A stretch of 64,000 bases of DNA from Pelodera strongyloides (taxonomy: Eukaryota > Nematoda > Chromadorea > Rhabditida > Rhabditidae): contig JAANDG010000131.1 in the NCBI GenBank assembly GCA_036852015.1, positions 62,001-126,000 of the forward strand, in the 5' to 3' direction. Both the position numbers and the translations under genes were made by a program. Of the stretch, positions 48,151 to 59,847 are shown piece after piece (within the stretch, counting starts at the first letter, position 1; each line of letters opens with the position of its first letter). The notes beneath the pieces are model-generated. The model saw nothing but the letters and a program-made list of their open reading frames with translations, was not told where the DNA came from and made no database searches.

Positions 48151-49405
48151 TTAACCCTCCAAATATAGTAAAGATTAAACATCAAATTCGGGCAAATTTG
48201 CAGAATTTCGATACAGTTCCTGCGCGAACGTAGACGCGTTCCTACACTTACGTAAACAAAGGAGACGAAAAAAACGCTTTGCAAATAGTGCATAAGAGAC
48301 GACGCAAACAGCGTACAGACAGGACACAACTGTGCAGAAAAGTCGAAATATCCAATAAATACGTGTTAAAAATGTTTGTAAGTAGAATGAGTGGAAGCGT
48401 ACCTATGTATGTATGCATATCTCTTATTGTTAGTATAGCTTTCATTTGGTATATTACGGTAGCGCTGGCGCATGGGTAATTACGATAATCTACATGGGCG
48501 TGTTACAAATTTTAGGACAAAATGTTTAAAGTAGGAGTCACAAGATAAGTAGAGAAGTCGAAACTAAATAAAACAAAATAAACAAATCTATATACAGTAG
48601 TCGTTTTATTTTACTGATGTTAGTACAAATCGTAGATTTTACAGTAAGCATAAAAGCTTATGTAAAGATAAGTTCAATAACAGTAGCTATTCGCCCTGTA
48701 CATGACCACTCGTGCATAAAACGTGCATTGGAAATTCTCGTATCCCATGTTATAATGGGGAAAAAATGCACAGTGCAAGCAAATTTGCAATGCGCTCGAA
48801 ATACATTTGCAGAGTCATGGGAAATATTGGGCCTTTGCTGGAGACGCACGACCACAGACCATCGATGGAATGTCTGGTTTGAAGAGAGCCGAGAGAGAGA
48901 GAGGGAGAGAGAGAGAGAGTTTGATCAGCTGACAGTCTCGCCAGAATTTTGCTGTTTGGGAGCAAGATACAACGCGTCGATTGATTTACCGCCCCGGCGC
49001 CCGGCCGGCACCCGAAAATCGCCAAAGAAACGCCGGGCAAAAACGCCTCCTGTTTGGCATTTGTTTTCGATAATGATAGAGGCACTTAGTGGTCATGTGC
49101 TGTGGGAATTCATATGAGAGATACGTGTGGAATGCGTGGAAAATGCAATGGTAGACGCCTACCACATTTTTTGACAAGGTCAAAGTTGTCATAGACTTTC
49201 CGAAACTGTGTACAAAACGACTAGTTGTTTTTAATGGGGGTCGTCGATTGAGTCACGCATGTATGTATATTTCAAATAATCTACGTAAGTATAGTAAGTT
49301 TATCAAAGCCATTTTAAGGTCAAGATGGAAATGTCCGCGCCGGTCATCTGGGGAAATCGTCGCCCTGAACTGTCTTCTCGATTTTAGCATAAGACTGAGC
49401 TGAGT

Positions 49406-49530
49406 CCGTATTCACCAACACCAGGGAGCCCTCCCTAGGCTCACTTGCGCTCCGAATCTCTTCTGCTCTCGCACTTGTTAGCTATCCCTCGCGAGGCCAG
49501 GGAGGGCTCCCTACTTGTTGGTGAATACGG
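49406..49530. repeat. foldback element, 30-bp inverted arms
   Basis: CCGTATTCACCAACA-CCAGGGAGCCCTCCCT on the left and its complement AGGGAGGGCTCCCT-ACTTGTTGGTGAATACGG on the right, with about 60 bp between. Not related in sequence to the TTAA families. Confidence 0.85.
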
Positions 49531-50194
49531 CATCAGAGCTGTGTTTGGATCGCACGCTCTTGAGGTGAAAAACGTTTATTAATTAATAAAGGACAGTGTA
49601 GCTTGTCAACAGCACACACACACACAATTTAATACATTTATTACACTGAAAAGTAAGTGAAATGAAAGAGATTGAGAGAGAAACCCGTGAACCCGTGAAA
49701 ATAAAAGTAGAAAACATACAGTCGAAATCAGAGGGAGAGAAAAATACGCTAGCAAAAAATCATAGCAATTCACTTAAAATTAGGATCAATGTCTATTAAC
49801 AAAATGAAAGCAAACTAACTCCTCCTAGCAAGACAAATATGGCAGTTGTCGCGCAAAAAAAAAACCGTGCGGCGAAATCCTCAAGCTAAGTTGCGCGCGA
49901 AAAGGTTCACAATTCCAGTTGGCGCGTCGGCGGCACGGCGCGGTGCGGGACGTGCGCCATAAGTGTGCCACAGATGCGCCAAACGGAACAGTGCGGGCTT
50001 CCACGAGGCGCTCTACAACAAGAATCCAACGAGTTTACTATATCATATCTAACGTTGTAAGCTGACATTGGTATTCGAGAAGTATTCATCTTATGAAGTG
50101 ATATTTTATGAAAGAGAATAGTTCATTATAATTATCTTACTTTTAATTATCTTAATCTAAGATAATAGCTAAACTTTGTGGTACTAGTCGTGCG

Positions 50195-51752
50195 CTACTC
50201 GGCCTTAGCCTTCTTATCACTCGACTGTGCTGTAAAGGTGAATACCAGACATGACAAGATTGTCAATACAGTAAACATTAGTACAATATTAGTAGCACTT
50301 CGATTCCCCACAGGCACCACTGCAACAGGAGCAACGAGCAACTGTCTTGAGTACAGTAGGCACGGCGATCCATGCGGGACTATTTGTTGGGATTCCTAAA
50401 TTGTGCTTGCGTATTTCCAGCGGGAGGCAGCTGACAAACTGATGAATTTGCACGGATGTGCTGCTCAAGTTATGCGGGAAACTGGTGCGCGGCGACTTTT
50501 GGAACTATGCCGATGGTATCAAACAAGCCAACGTTGGGCGTAAGGTTCGTGAAAGGTTCGTCAACCCTCACAATCATCGCACCCTAATTCCGGCTCCACT
50601 ACTCTGCTTCAGCGCACCTTTTTTGCGCTGCTGCAGCGAAATGTCTCGCGGTGGTAGGATTCAATCATATAAAAACGAAACTCTCACCTAAGCTTCTCAG
50701 GATTCTGTGATTGGCGACACAGTCCTTCAGGTTTTCAACTTTAAAGTTTTCAGGGCAGTCTAACAGTATCTGAGGTGCTGAGAACGGCACCTTGACGTCG
50801 GATCCTAAATTTGCGTAAATTTGCATCGATAATAGCAAATAATGAGTGCATCAGTTAGTCCCGCCCGCGCTTTTCCTTCATATAAGCCGCTTGTCAGCGT
50901 GGTAAAATGACTAACAGTCTAACAGCGCTCTCTTCCCAATGGTTAGAGCGATAGCCTACTTTCTACCGTCTGCGAACACGTCGTCCTCTCTCGCTTCCAC
51001 GCTTTCCATGAAAACCCCAAAACATATGCACAGTTTCAGCAAGTTCAAACCTGGGAGCTCTGAAGCAGCATGATATCGTAGGCGCACCGGTAGACTGAAT
51101 GTGTCCTCGATGAGAAAAGTTTTTCTGAAAATAAGGGACAATTATCCAATTATCAAGCTCTTAGGTCTTCCAGTTAGCATGAAGCCCGTTTATATTAGCA
51201 ATTACCCACCTGTAAACCTTTTTCGGCGACACAAACACAGTATGCTCCTTAGAATTCTCAGCGGTAGCCTCAATATCGAAGTAGTGTGGAGAGTAGAAGT
51301 TGTGAAGCGGTAGCGAAGAGTTGAGGCTTAGTTGAGGCATAAGCGATATTGTTGAGGACAGTTTTCGAGAAACATTCGTCACCAAAAGGTCGCCAAGTGG
51401 TCTTTAGGACTTAGGACCGCGGAAAACTCGAAAATGTCGCCAAATGGTCCCCCTCGTTTCCAATGTACTGCAAGTTCAAAGGTTGCCGAAGCCGGTTTAG
51501 TTACCCAATTTTGAGGTGGTTCATTAATTTGACCTTTTGCATGCCCCCTCACTCACCCTAAGATCTCACCTATCAATGTCAGTATAGGCTCCTTTAGGAA
51601 TTACAATCTGATATAGCAATGAGCATTCGGTGAATCTGGACAGAGAAGCGACTTTTGTCGAAAGAACGAGTGATCGGTGAAGTCCAGCTCCCGTCAGCTG
51701 TAATTTGGAGTCATTACTAAAACGCTGGAAAGATACTGTAACATTTATCTCT

Positions 51753-51783
<31 letters not shown>

Positions 51784-51784
51784 A

Positions 51785-51864
<80 letters not shown>

Positions 51865-52234
51865 TATGTGAGAAAATCTTTGATAACTGAACATCATATT
51901 AATTGCGACACTATAATTTAAAACTATATTCATAATTAATAAGAGTTATTGGATCAAGCGACTAGGGCTAGGATAAAGGCATATAGTAACTCTGTTTGCA
52001 TGGGACAAATCAGCCTCTGGCTTTTGGACTCAATTTTTATATCGTAGGCAAATTTTGTGGGTAGCGGCTTTCTATATAAGAAATAGGACTAAAAATAGAC
52101 AAAAATAACACTTGAATTTTAGAATGAATCACCTTAATAGAAGCAGACTTTTCGGTCATTTCATCGAGCCATTTGCACGCAAACGCCCAAGACCAAGATG
52201 AGAAAAATAAACATTGAAAAACAAGTTTTCTCAA
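50195..52234 (-). CDS. PIGX: PIG-X, stabilising subunit of GPI mannosyltransferase I
   Basis: In the ER, PIG-X partners the catalytic PIG-M, which adds the first mannose to GPI anchors. Minus-strand exons: about 52200-52133, 51697-51570, 51401-51218, 51105-51051, 50804-50688, 50395-50195 (TAG). Family features in order: LTGAGLHRSLV, VIPKGAYTDIDRP, NFYSPHYFDIEATA, LPVRLRYH, PFSAPQILLDCPENF, VAVVPVGNRSATN. One membrane helix (VLMFTVLTILSCLVFTF) and a short Lys-rich tail ending KKAKAE follow, matching the type I topology. The first exon encodes a hydrophobic leader but has no in-frame ATG before the ATG of EMTEK; see finding. The junction from exon 50804-50688 to the last exon is out of phase with the obvious donor (GTGAGA, phase 1 versus 0), so an alternative donor or a missed small exon is likely. 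Family call firm. Confidence 0.85.
51494..51515 (+). ncRNA. SL1-like spliced-leader sequence (candidate SL RNA gene or pseudogene)
   Basis: This 22-base stretch begins GGTTTAG, continues TTACCCAA and ends TTTTGAG. It matches the nematode SL1 leader at 20 of 22 positions (differences at 7 and 16) and is followed at once by GT, as in SL RNA. It lies antisense inside a PIG-X intron. Downstream I see no good Sm site at the usual distance and no SL1-RNA-like 3' part, so function is unproven. Confidence 0.4.
51753..51862. repeat. CT microsatellite, ~110 bp
   Basis: A CT repeat with rare interruptions, in the first PIG-X intron. Confidence 0.95.
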
Positions 52235-52462
52235 ACACCATGATAAATATCGGCGGTAACAACTTTAAAAAAAGGGGGGGGGGGGCTCACTTCGCGATTG
52301 TTAGTTTGCTTTCATTTGTAACAAGTATGAACAAAATTCACTGTCAAAGATGGTACCAATATCAAATCTTAGGTCTTAGGGTCAAGTACTCGTTTAGATA
52401 TACATCTATTGATCTATTTGTGTCTCGCTTCGCTGAACATACAGTATGTGTTCGAGTAGGTA

Positions 52463-52647
52463 GACAGATGATAATAAATAAGAGGAACTTGAATAATTTG
52501 CATAACGGAATGGATAATTTTCTCAAGCGCAGGTCGATCTAAATTAGAGAGAGCAATGGAAACGAGAGAATAGTGGCTTGCGCTTGAGAAAATTAGCCAT
52601 TCCATTATGCAAATTATCCAACTTCCTCGTATTTATTATTTGCTGTC
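52463..52647. repeat. foldback element, ~68-bp arms
   Basis: The left arm GACAGATGATAATAAATA...ATTTTCTCAAGCGC and the right arm GCGCTTGAGAAAATTA...TATTTATTATTTGCTGTC are reverse complements with few mismatches, around a short core. Confidence 0.85.
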
Positions 52648-52651
52648 TATT

Positions 52652-52942
52652 GGCCTGTCCATGTATGCGATTCGCACTTGCGAAAATGACAAATGCCTGT
52701 CCATGTTCGAGTCAATGTCAATGACAAGGTCCCGCAGCGATTTTGCATGTAGTATGGATCTATTTCAAAATAGTACAGATCTATTTCAAATAGTACGGAT
52801 CTGATAAACTTTCGTTGCGGGACTATGTCAAACGCGTCATTTGTATGGGTTACGGTAGGCATTTGACATTCATGTAAAATGGCCTGAACATGGACAGGCA
52901 TTTGTCATTTTCGCAAGTGCGAATCGCAAACATAGACAGGGC
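52652..52942. repeat. foldback element, ~55-bp arms, with internal tandem repeat
   Basis: Left GCCTGTCCATG...GCGATTCGCACTTGCG and right CGCAAGTGCGAATCGC...CATAGACAGGGC are complementary, and a CCTGTCCATGTTC word recurs inside both arms. Inside, TAGTA(C/T)(G/A)GATCTATTTCAAA repeats about three times (52750-52805). It begins 5 bp after the previous foldback. Confidence 0.85.
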
Positions 52943-52959
52943 ATACCAGTCTACTAGAG

Positions 52960-53160
52960 CATTGTCTTTTGATAAATGAAAAAACATTTATCATGATAAA
53001 TGGACATTGCCCACGATAATGCGCGCGCCCACTTTTTTTTATTGCGACACGATAAAAAAATAGGTGATAAAAAAGTTGTGTGCGTGCACCTACCGTAAGA
53101 CAGTGCGCGTATAAGGGGGCGGGGCCTTACATGATAAATTAAAATTGCGCATGAAGAAAA
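52960..53160. repeat. GATAAA/TTTATC-rich region
   Basis: Many short inverted words (TTTATCATGATAAA, CACGATAA, ATAGGTGATAAAAA). Similar sequence recurs at about 55478-55690 (TTTATCATATCGTG, CACGATAAAGTTTTATCATG). Probably two copies of one decayed element. Confidence 0.5.
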
Positions 53161-53607
53161 AAACGTGTTACCGCAGTTTTGAAGCTTGATTTGTAGCTCA
53201 TCGAACAGAGCTCATTAAACTTACTAGTTGAGAACATTATCTTTGTTTTCCAACCGTTACTTCCGCTATTTTTTGCTAACTGAAACATTTTTGGTGGAGC
53301 AAAGTTGACAGTAAATTTTTCACTTGAGAGCAATGAGACAAGCTGCTACTGGAAGTTTTCAGCAGAGCGAACAACGGTTATAATTAAAAGTTGAAAACTA
53401 GAAGTGTGGGTTCGCAATTTCAGACGTTACTAACCGTTGAATTTCGTCCCCGGGAAGACAAGGGTTTGCTTTCCAACCCCATTTTTAGACGAAAAATGAT
53501 CTTTACAAAAAAGGAGCTTTCTCATTTCTTTCAGTGCAAGAAAATGCCTTTCGAATGAAGTATACTACATGCCAATACAAAATTTTCGCCTCTCCTCTTT
53601 ATTTCAG

Positions 53608-55105
53608 CCCCGACCCAACGAGCTCTTTTTCCATCCAATCCGCTGGAGAGCATATACCGTAGAAGTGGCGCGCGCTTCAGGTGCTCCGTGGCGGGAAACA
53701 ACTTAGTGCAAGTTTGCACTAATTGCGCATTATTTTTTATTTAAACTTTTTCTTCTTTTAAATAGTTTTGTTTGGTTGTATTAGTTGTTTACATGTCTAA
53801 TTTGCGTTCTAGCTCCACTTTACGTTTCTACCGTCTATCCCTTAACTTTCTGGGTAATTATTCCCTTTGGACGCAAGAAGTTGGTGTAGCTTATCATTTT
53901 TTTTATTAATGTTTATTATTTGTGCGGATTTCTTTAGATTTGCAAGGAATGAGTGGACAAAGCGAACTTGAGCGGAGCACCCCGATAAATGGGGAGATTG
54001 GCACACGAAAGAGTTGAAGGAAGCGAGCAACACATGGGTATTTCCTTTGAAATTGTCTATTGTGATTGTGTTCCGCGTCCGCTTCGGGTGGAAAGCTGAA
54101 GGTTTTGTCTCTGTTAGGAAACGGGCGATCTAATGAATAGGCTCTGCTTACAACAGGTGAGGCTGCCAAAGCGAGTCAGGGGCGGTCTTGGCAAATATTC
54201 GCCTTTTTTCAAAATTTTGCAGCATTTTGCGTGGCACTAAATATTCGCACAACTAATGATCTTTATGAAGAGGAAGTTATGTTTACCGTAAAGAACAAGG
54301 TGCTGAACTAGATCGTGAACCAATCGCCTTGTTATATTTTTATCAATAAACCTTTATGAGTCGCCTATTGTAATCCTTCACATTTTACCAAAATTAGAAC
54401 AAAATAGACCACCTATTCTTCTTCAATATAGCTGATTTTTTAAACGACTTGGGGGGGGGGGAGCCTCACATGAGTATGCTTTGTTCTTTTTGTAAAGCAT
54501 GCACTGCTTTAATACCTGTCTCTTGATGCATTCCTATCATTATTTCCCGTTTAATGAGAAACTATTAGTTAGGACTCCGACTCAGCGTACTGCAAAAGGT
54601 TGGGACGTACCTCTTCTATTTTTAATTTCAGTTCAATTGATCAATCTCAACTTGCGCGAACTGGATTACTGGATAGGACGGCACCTTCTCCGTCGCGCCA
54701 AAGTTAGGATTGTTAGGAATTTGGATGGTATGTTTTTTGTTGATCCGTGCGCCTTTATAGTTAACTAGTTACGATGCAATGGGTAACCAATACGTACAAT
54801 TTCGGCACTCTATCACTCGTAAATATCAATGACCAATGCAATTTAGGTGAAAGTTGGTGCACTGATGTTTTCTACCTTCGTTTCAGGGTCCGCCGAAGAC
54901 GAAGTGGCCGATGAGCGACTCATTTCGTCAAGCGGAAATCGCCTCATGAAATTTTTGCTTATGAATTTGGTGTTTTGGCGTATTTTCTGTGCTTTTTGGC
55001 CTGTGTTTTCCTGTTTAAAGACATTATTGTATAATAAAGACAAAATCAAAGCGAGTATTTTGTCCGTCAGTAATTTAAACCGTTCTTGCTTTTGCTATTT
55101 TAGGT
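53608..55105 (+). CDS. unrecognised coding exons (possible 5' part of the 3'-most gene)
   Basis: Two exons join cleanly: 53608-53680 (after TTTATTTCAG) and 54632-54727 (after TTTCAG, donor GTATGT). They read PRPNELFFHPIRWRAYTVEV and ...LNLRELDYWIGRHLLRRAKV. A third begins at 54887 in matching phase (GSAEDEVADERLISSSGNRL) but has no clear end; the hydrophobic run after it may be intron. A possible earlier exon at 53425-53472 (VEFRPREDK) does not match phase. I recognise no family. It may continue into the gene at 57157-63748 or be separate. Confidence 0.45.
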
Positions 55106-55851
55106 AATCGTTGAACTTTTTCAGAATAAATTTTTTTTTTGTTTCATGCTGTGCTCACTGTTATGGTTTCATTATGTTACGTTGTTAATTTTAATGTTTT
55201 AGAGACTTAGATAAGAGCTGCTGAGTTGGTTACCGTCTGTATGTCACGCAAGGATTTTAGATTTTACTGAAATTTGGACCCAAAAGCGGATGCACCTACC
55301 AAACACGCGAAATAGATCTACGATTAAAAGGCACATTGGTGCTCTACCTTTAGATACGTTCAAATCAAGTATGAAACAATTTGTGCAGTGGAAAACGTGA
55401 TTTAGAGCTATTTCCAAAAATTTGCGTATTTTTATGGATAAATTCAAAGATGATATAATAATTTTTATTGTTATCATGTAAAGTACAGTTATATGATAAC
55501 AATAAAAAGTTTTATCATATCGTGTAACTGGGCCAAAAATTTATCATGTCATACAGTACGCCCTTACACGATAACGCGCAAAATAATTTATCGTGCGCAT
55601 AACTGCAGCGTACATGATATGATAAAAGTGCGCGTATTGCCACGGACTAGGGCTTGTGCACGATAAAGTTTTATCATGCAATTTTTATCGAAATGGGTAT
55701 TTATTGTGTAAGCAATGTATACAGTCTACCTACTCTAGCATATACTGTATGTTAGGGGAAGCGAAACAAAATACATAGATATCTAACGAGTACTTGGCCC
55801 TAAGATTTCATATTGGCACCATCTTTGACAGTGATTTTTCCACATTTGTTG

Positions 55852-56080
55852 GGGCGCGTTCAAGATGGTCAAAAGAAAGAAAAATATCCATTTTCGGCCG
55901 TTCAGGATGGGCGAAAAGAAAACTTCTGAAAGACAATGCAAAAACAAGAGACGCAGACGAAACCCGAAAAAAATTACTGTATTTTTTTAATTTTTCCTTA
56001 GTATTAAAAAAAATTTCGGCCTACCTGAACGGCCGAAAACACATTTTTTTTCCTTTCTTTCGGCCATCTTTAACGCGCCC
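55852..56080. repeat. foldback element, GGGCGCGTT ends
   Basis: Left GGGCGCGTTCAAGATGG...TTTTCGGCCGTTCAGG; right CCTGAACGGCCGAAAA...CGGCCATCTTTAACGCGCCC. About 229 bp, no coding capacity. Confidence 0.85.
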
Positions 56081-56518
56081 TAAGAAATGAGAACAAAAAC
56101 CTAATGGCGAAGTGAGCTCCTCCTATAGGATAACACAAAAAAAAAAGACATCATCATCGCAAAAAAAGCTTGAAGCTTGAGTAAACGAACAGCGCTCGAT
56201 GGTCAAATTTACGTTTTGCATCAACTAATAATTTTGAATTCCAATATGAGCTTTGATTAATTTTAATAAGCTTTTTGTGCAAATTTGTGCTATAATTTCT
56301 GTCATTTAGTTACACTGTATTATTCCAATTTCTTTAATTTTCTTACTGTAAATGTATGAAAATAATTCAACTTGCGTGAAACAAAAAAAAACACATTCAC
56401 CGCAAAATGACTGAAAATGTTGCCCGGAGATTTTTTTCCAATTATAGATTACACATGAATGAAAAAGACATATTCTAAATAAGAAAAAGAGAAATCTTGT
56501 TGGATTGCGTTATTTTAA

Positions 56519-56666
56519 AGCGAAATAGGCAAATGAACACAAATTAGAATAGAATGCAAATGAACACAAATTAGAAGAAAACCGAGCTAAATTCGAGTAA
56601 ATTAACATTAATCCGTAAGAATTCAGTTGTCCACGATGCGTTTTAAAAACCGACCGGTATTTCGCC
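56519..56666. mobile_element. rearranged family B copy 10
   Basis: TTAA flanks both ends and the right arm is normal (CGATGCG...ACCGACCGGTATTTCGC). The left arm lacks the CCGGCCGG-to-CATCG part and instead carries two copies of GCAAATGAACACAAATTAGA. Confidence 0.75.
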
Positions 56667-57156
56667 TTAAAATAGTTTATGATTATTTTCATTCTATATT
56701 CTCGTTTATTTATTTGCATTTTTAATAAAAATAAATCTGTATTTAATTAGCATAATAAACCAACAATTCCGTATTCAAATTTCGAATCAATGAAGAGTGA
56801 AGGTGAAGACCCTGTGTGGTTGTGATATAGCACGCAATGTGCGGAGCCGCAGAGAAATCAAGTGTCATTCTGTACTGTGGGATTGTATGCACACTGTAGA
56901 AATCACCGTAACATCACACAATTATTTCAAATTTTTCATCGCGCAAGATTTTTGTCCGATTCTTGCTGATTGTTGTTTTGTGGTGTGTGTGAGAACAATC
57001 TGGGCTTATTTTGTTTGCTGAATATGAATTTGTTCAGTTTTTGCCGTCTTTGTGCATCCGCTCTTTTCTAGGGTTTACACCGTTTATTACTATATTTGAA
57101 ATGTATTTCAACCGTTACAGGACTTTGATCGTTCAATGTTAATAGCTGGCGGTTGA

Positions 57157-59847
57157 ATGAGTCGTGTGGACGCCGAGAAATGCACGTTCACGGAATTTTT
57201 ACGAGCCTTTCAATCGATACTGGATAGCACAGCCGAAGAATCGACTTCCGTGGCAAAACGGTTTGATTTTAAACCGACTGCTCTATTTTGTTATTTCGTT
57301 ATTTGTTGATGATGTCGCTTCTTTTCATATTTTGAACTGTACGTTGGACGTTGTTTTGTTTTCTAGCTTATTTTGGAAATGGATTTATAAGCGCATGTGG
57401 AAGATTCGAAATTTTTTACAAAGTAATGATGTTTCTTTTCAGAAGTCTAGAGCGTAAAGAATTGGATGAGTCAACTGTTTGCGCGTTGCACCAATTAATA
57501 ATCTCCTGCGATCGTCAGTCCAGGTTTGCTAACATCTTGAGTCTTGAACTTGAACCATGATAGTGAGAATACGAATCACGAGTGCAATATGGATCTGGGC
57601 AACATTTGCTATGTTTATGTGTTGGTGTATAAAATAAAACATACTCAGCCCTTAAGTACCGGTACTATTAAAGGGTCAGGCCCATTTCAAATAACCCCTA
57701 TTTTTGATGATTCCATCTTTTTTTTTTTTTTTTATTTTTTTTTTTTTTTTTTTTCTAATTTTCAAACGCAAAATTCACGCAGTATTCAACAATTAACCAT
57801 TACCAGTCATACACAGCTATTTATCGCAGTTCTCGCGCCCCTTCGCGCTAATTGGGCAATATGCTCTATTGGGCGTGGCAATCGCGATATCGGCCAATCA
57901 GCGCGAAGGGGCGTGACATTTCATGTTATTTTTTATTATCAGCGTTTATTACAATATATACACACTAATTTTTATCCACATTCACCCCGGGGAACTTTTT
58001 TTACGACGAGCCCAACTCATAAGGGTACCGTATTTGCATCCATTTAGTCCTAATAATTCTTTTATAACCCGGTACACTTTATCTTTATCTTTAATTCTTT
58101 TACTTCTCGTATGTTATAACACAGTTACAAAATTACGCATGAGAGAGTATGCTCAATAAAGAGGTGCCAGAGAAAAAAAACCGAGAGAGCAGACAACCAG
58201 AGCGGATAGACAACGAGAGGAAGGGCCAGGCAACGGTATACATTTGTGGATGCGCTCGTCGGAAAAAGTTCCCCGGGGTGAATGTCGATAAAATTTGGTT
58301 TGCATATATTGTAATAAACACTTTTAATAAAAATTAAGACGAAATCGTAAATATAGGTTTACTTTGATGGGCCTGTCCCTTTAAAGCGAAATACCGGCCA
58401 GTTTTAGAAACGCATAGCCGACAACTCAATTCTTATGTACTTATGCTTGCTCGAACCTAGCTTATGCTTGCTCGAACCTTTTTATTCTAATTTATGTTCA
58501 TTTGCATAAACTGGAGAAAGGTGCTGGTGTACTTGGTGTTTCAAAAATCGACCGGTATGTATACAGTATTTTTATGTCTGATCATTTTTTGCTCACTGGA
58601 TGATCGGGACATCGGGACTACGAAAAAATTGCGTGCGCAACGTGATATATCCTTTCAGAAGTATCTGTGCTGCTAAACATTTTCGTGCTGCTAAACAATT
58701 TCGTCACCAACTCACATATATCGGAGCAGTAATTGACGGCATCCAACAGGAATCTGTTTAGTATTCCTGTTGCTTGTAAAATGTGTCTGAGAACACGAAA
58801 AGCCAACAAATTCCTTGACAAGAAGGTTGAAAAAGTAGCATTAGTTGGACGTTCGGATGACAAAACTGCAAAGGAAAACGCTTTCTTTCTTACACAGCTT
58901 TATTACACCGGTATCATGTATGTTTCGACGACTATAATAAACGAAAAAAACAGCAGGCTCAGAAGGAAAAGTCTACATTGAAATTGTAACCTCTGCCTGT
59001 AGATTAAAATAGTATAAGAATAAGAAACCTTTTTCTTCCTTAGAACTTTAATGTAAAGGCAGAGGAATAACCAATCGACCAGTACTCTGAAGCATTCAAT
59101 TCCCTGAAACAATGATTAATTAACAATTTGTTAGCATTGACGTGAAGAACGAGGATGTAATTATTTAATTACGCAATGCGCAATTAGGTACTTTCTAGCG
59201 AAAAGTAGGGTTGCCTACGTCTTGATAACAAGATCCCTCCTGGCCCAAGCCCGAAGACGTCGAGAAATTTGTCATCTGGGCCTACTGGCTCAGGACCTCT
59301 GCGCAACACGTCATAAACAAAAACTTTGAATTTGAGTTTGAACTTGCGCCCCCTTGAATAAAGGTGTATGCTATTGTAGCGTAAAATATTTATTTATTTA
59401 CGAGTAAGCTCACCTATGGATCTAACATAAGAACAACTCTAACGAAGCTGATTTAAAGTCTTACACTCGCTTAATATATTCATTTTCAATTGCGGAATAT
59501 TTTTTGTGAGCAAAAAATGTTGTTCCTGTTATTGCTCACTTTAAGCGAAATACCGGCCGGTTTTTGAATCACCGAATAGACCAGCATTCTCATTCAGCGT
59601 ATGAAAATGAACATAAAATAGAATGAAACATATGAGTTGGCTTTGTGTTGTTCTGTTGCTTTTGACAGCTTTGACTCAATACTGGGATCCGGGTATAAAC
59701 CTCGACCATCAAAGCAGTATGGGACGTGTCTGATTAGCTTTGTGACTTGGGGGAAGAATGTATCGATCAGTGCACTCATACTTTTCGGAGGTCTCTGGAG
59801 ATGCCTGTGGCCTTCCATTCCGGCGTTTTAACTTTTCGTATTATCAG
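57157..59847 (+). CDS. unresolved coding region upstream of the RRM-like gene
   Basis: Three stretches look coding. The first, 57157-57260, starts at ATG with MSRVDAEKCTFTEFLRAFQS..., after GTTACAG and a short upstream frame. The second, 57367-57523, reads YFGNGFISACGRFEIFYK...ERKELDESTVCALHQLIISC. The third starts 58659 after CCTTTCAG (AAKHFRAAKQFRHQLTYIGA) and fits the second in phase. The frame at about 58750-58910 (RKANKFLDKKVEKVALVGRS) also looks like protein. I could not join all of these, and I recognise no family. Probably the 5' part of the gene at 59848-63748. Confidence 0.4.
57672..58380. mobile_element. TTAA-flanked 709-bp composite element, AGGGTCAGGCCC ends (family C copy 4)
   Basis: Starts AGGGTCAGGCCCATTT and ends ATGGGCCTGTCCCT. 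TTAA at 57668-57671 and 58381-58384. Inside is a second inverted repeat (about 57946-58010 versus 58254-58320) with CATTCACCCCGGGGAACTTT arms. An open frame covering part of it is not gene-like. Confidence 0.8.
58385..58558. mobile_element. family B copy 11, right end damaged
   Basis: Starts AGCGAAATACCGGCCAG directly after the TTAA that closes the preceding 709-bp element. The right arm reads to CGACCGGTATGT and then loses identity. Confidence 0.8.
59546..59622. mobile_element. half copy of family B (copy 12)
   Basis: Starts TTTAAGCGAAATACCGGCCGG and keeps the left arm and the ATGAACATAAA middle, but the right arm is absent. Confidence 0.65.

Larger units (their letters stand above)
39228..50194. 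other. 11-kb gene-poor, repeat-rich region
   Basis: Apart from the listed elements I could not link any exons by phase. It contains seven TTAA palindromic elements, a foldback, GA/CT microsatellites (44421-44472, 44846-44904, 47185-47219, 48889-48920), AT-rich DNA and a GC-rich patch at 48940-49050. A minus-strand frame ending at 46514 (...KLVLERLPMVYFQKKLVI stop) could be a terminal exon but has no partner. A plus-strand frame at 48617-49117 is long but does not look protein-like. Confidence 0.5.

Noticed and set aside
48617..49117. 167-codon plus-strand open frame
   Set aside because: It includes a GA microsatellite read as Arg-Glu repeats, and the rest has no domain-like pattern. The GC-rich end is open in several frames.
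57544..58047. 167-codon plus-strand open frame
   Set aside because: It runs through the T-tract and inverted repeats of the 709-bp TTAA element; open by composition.
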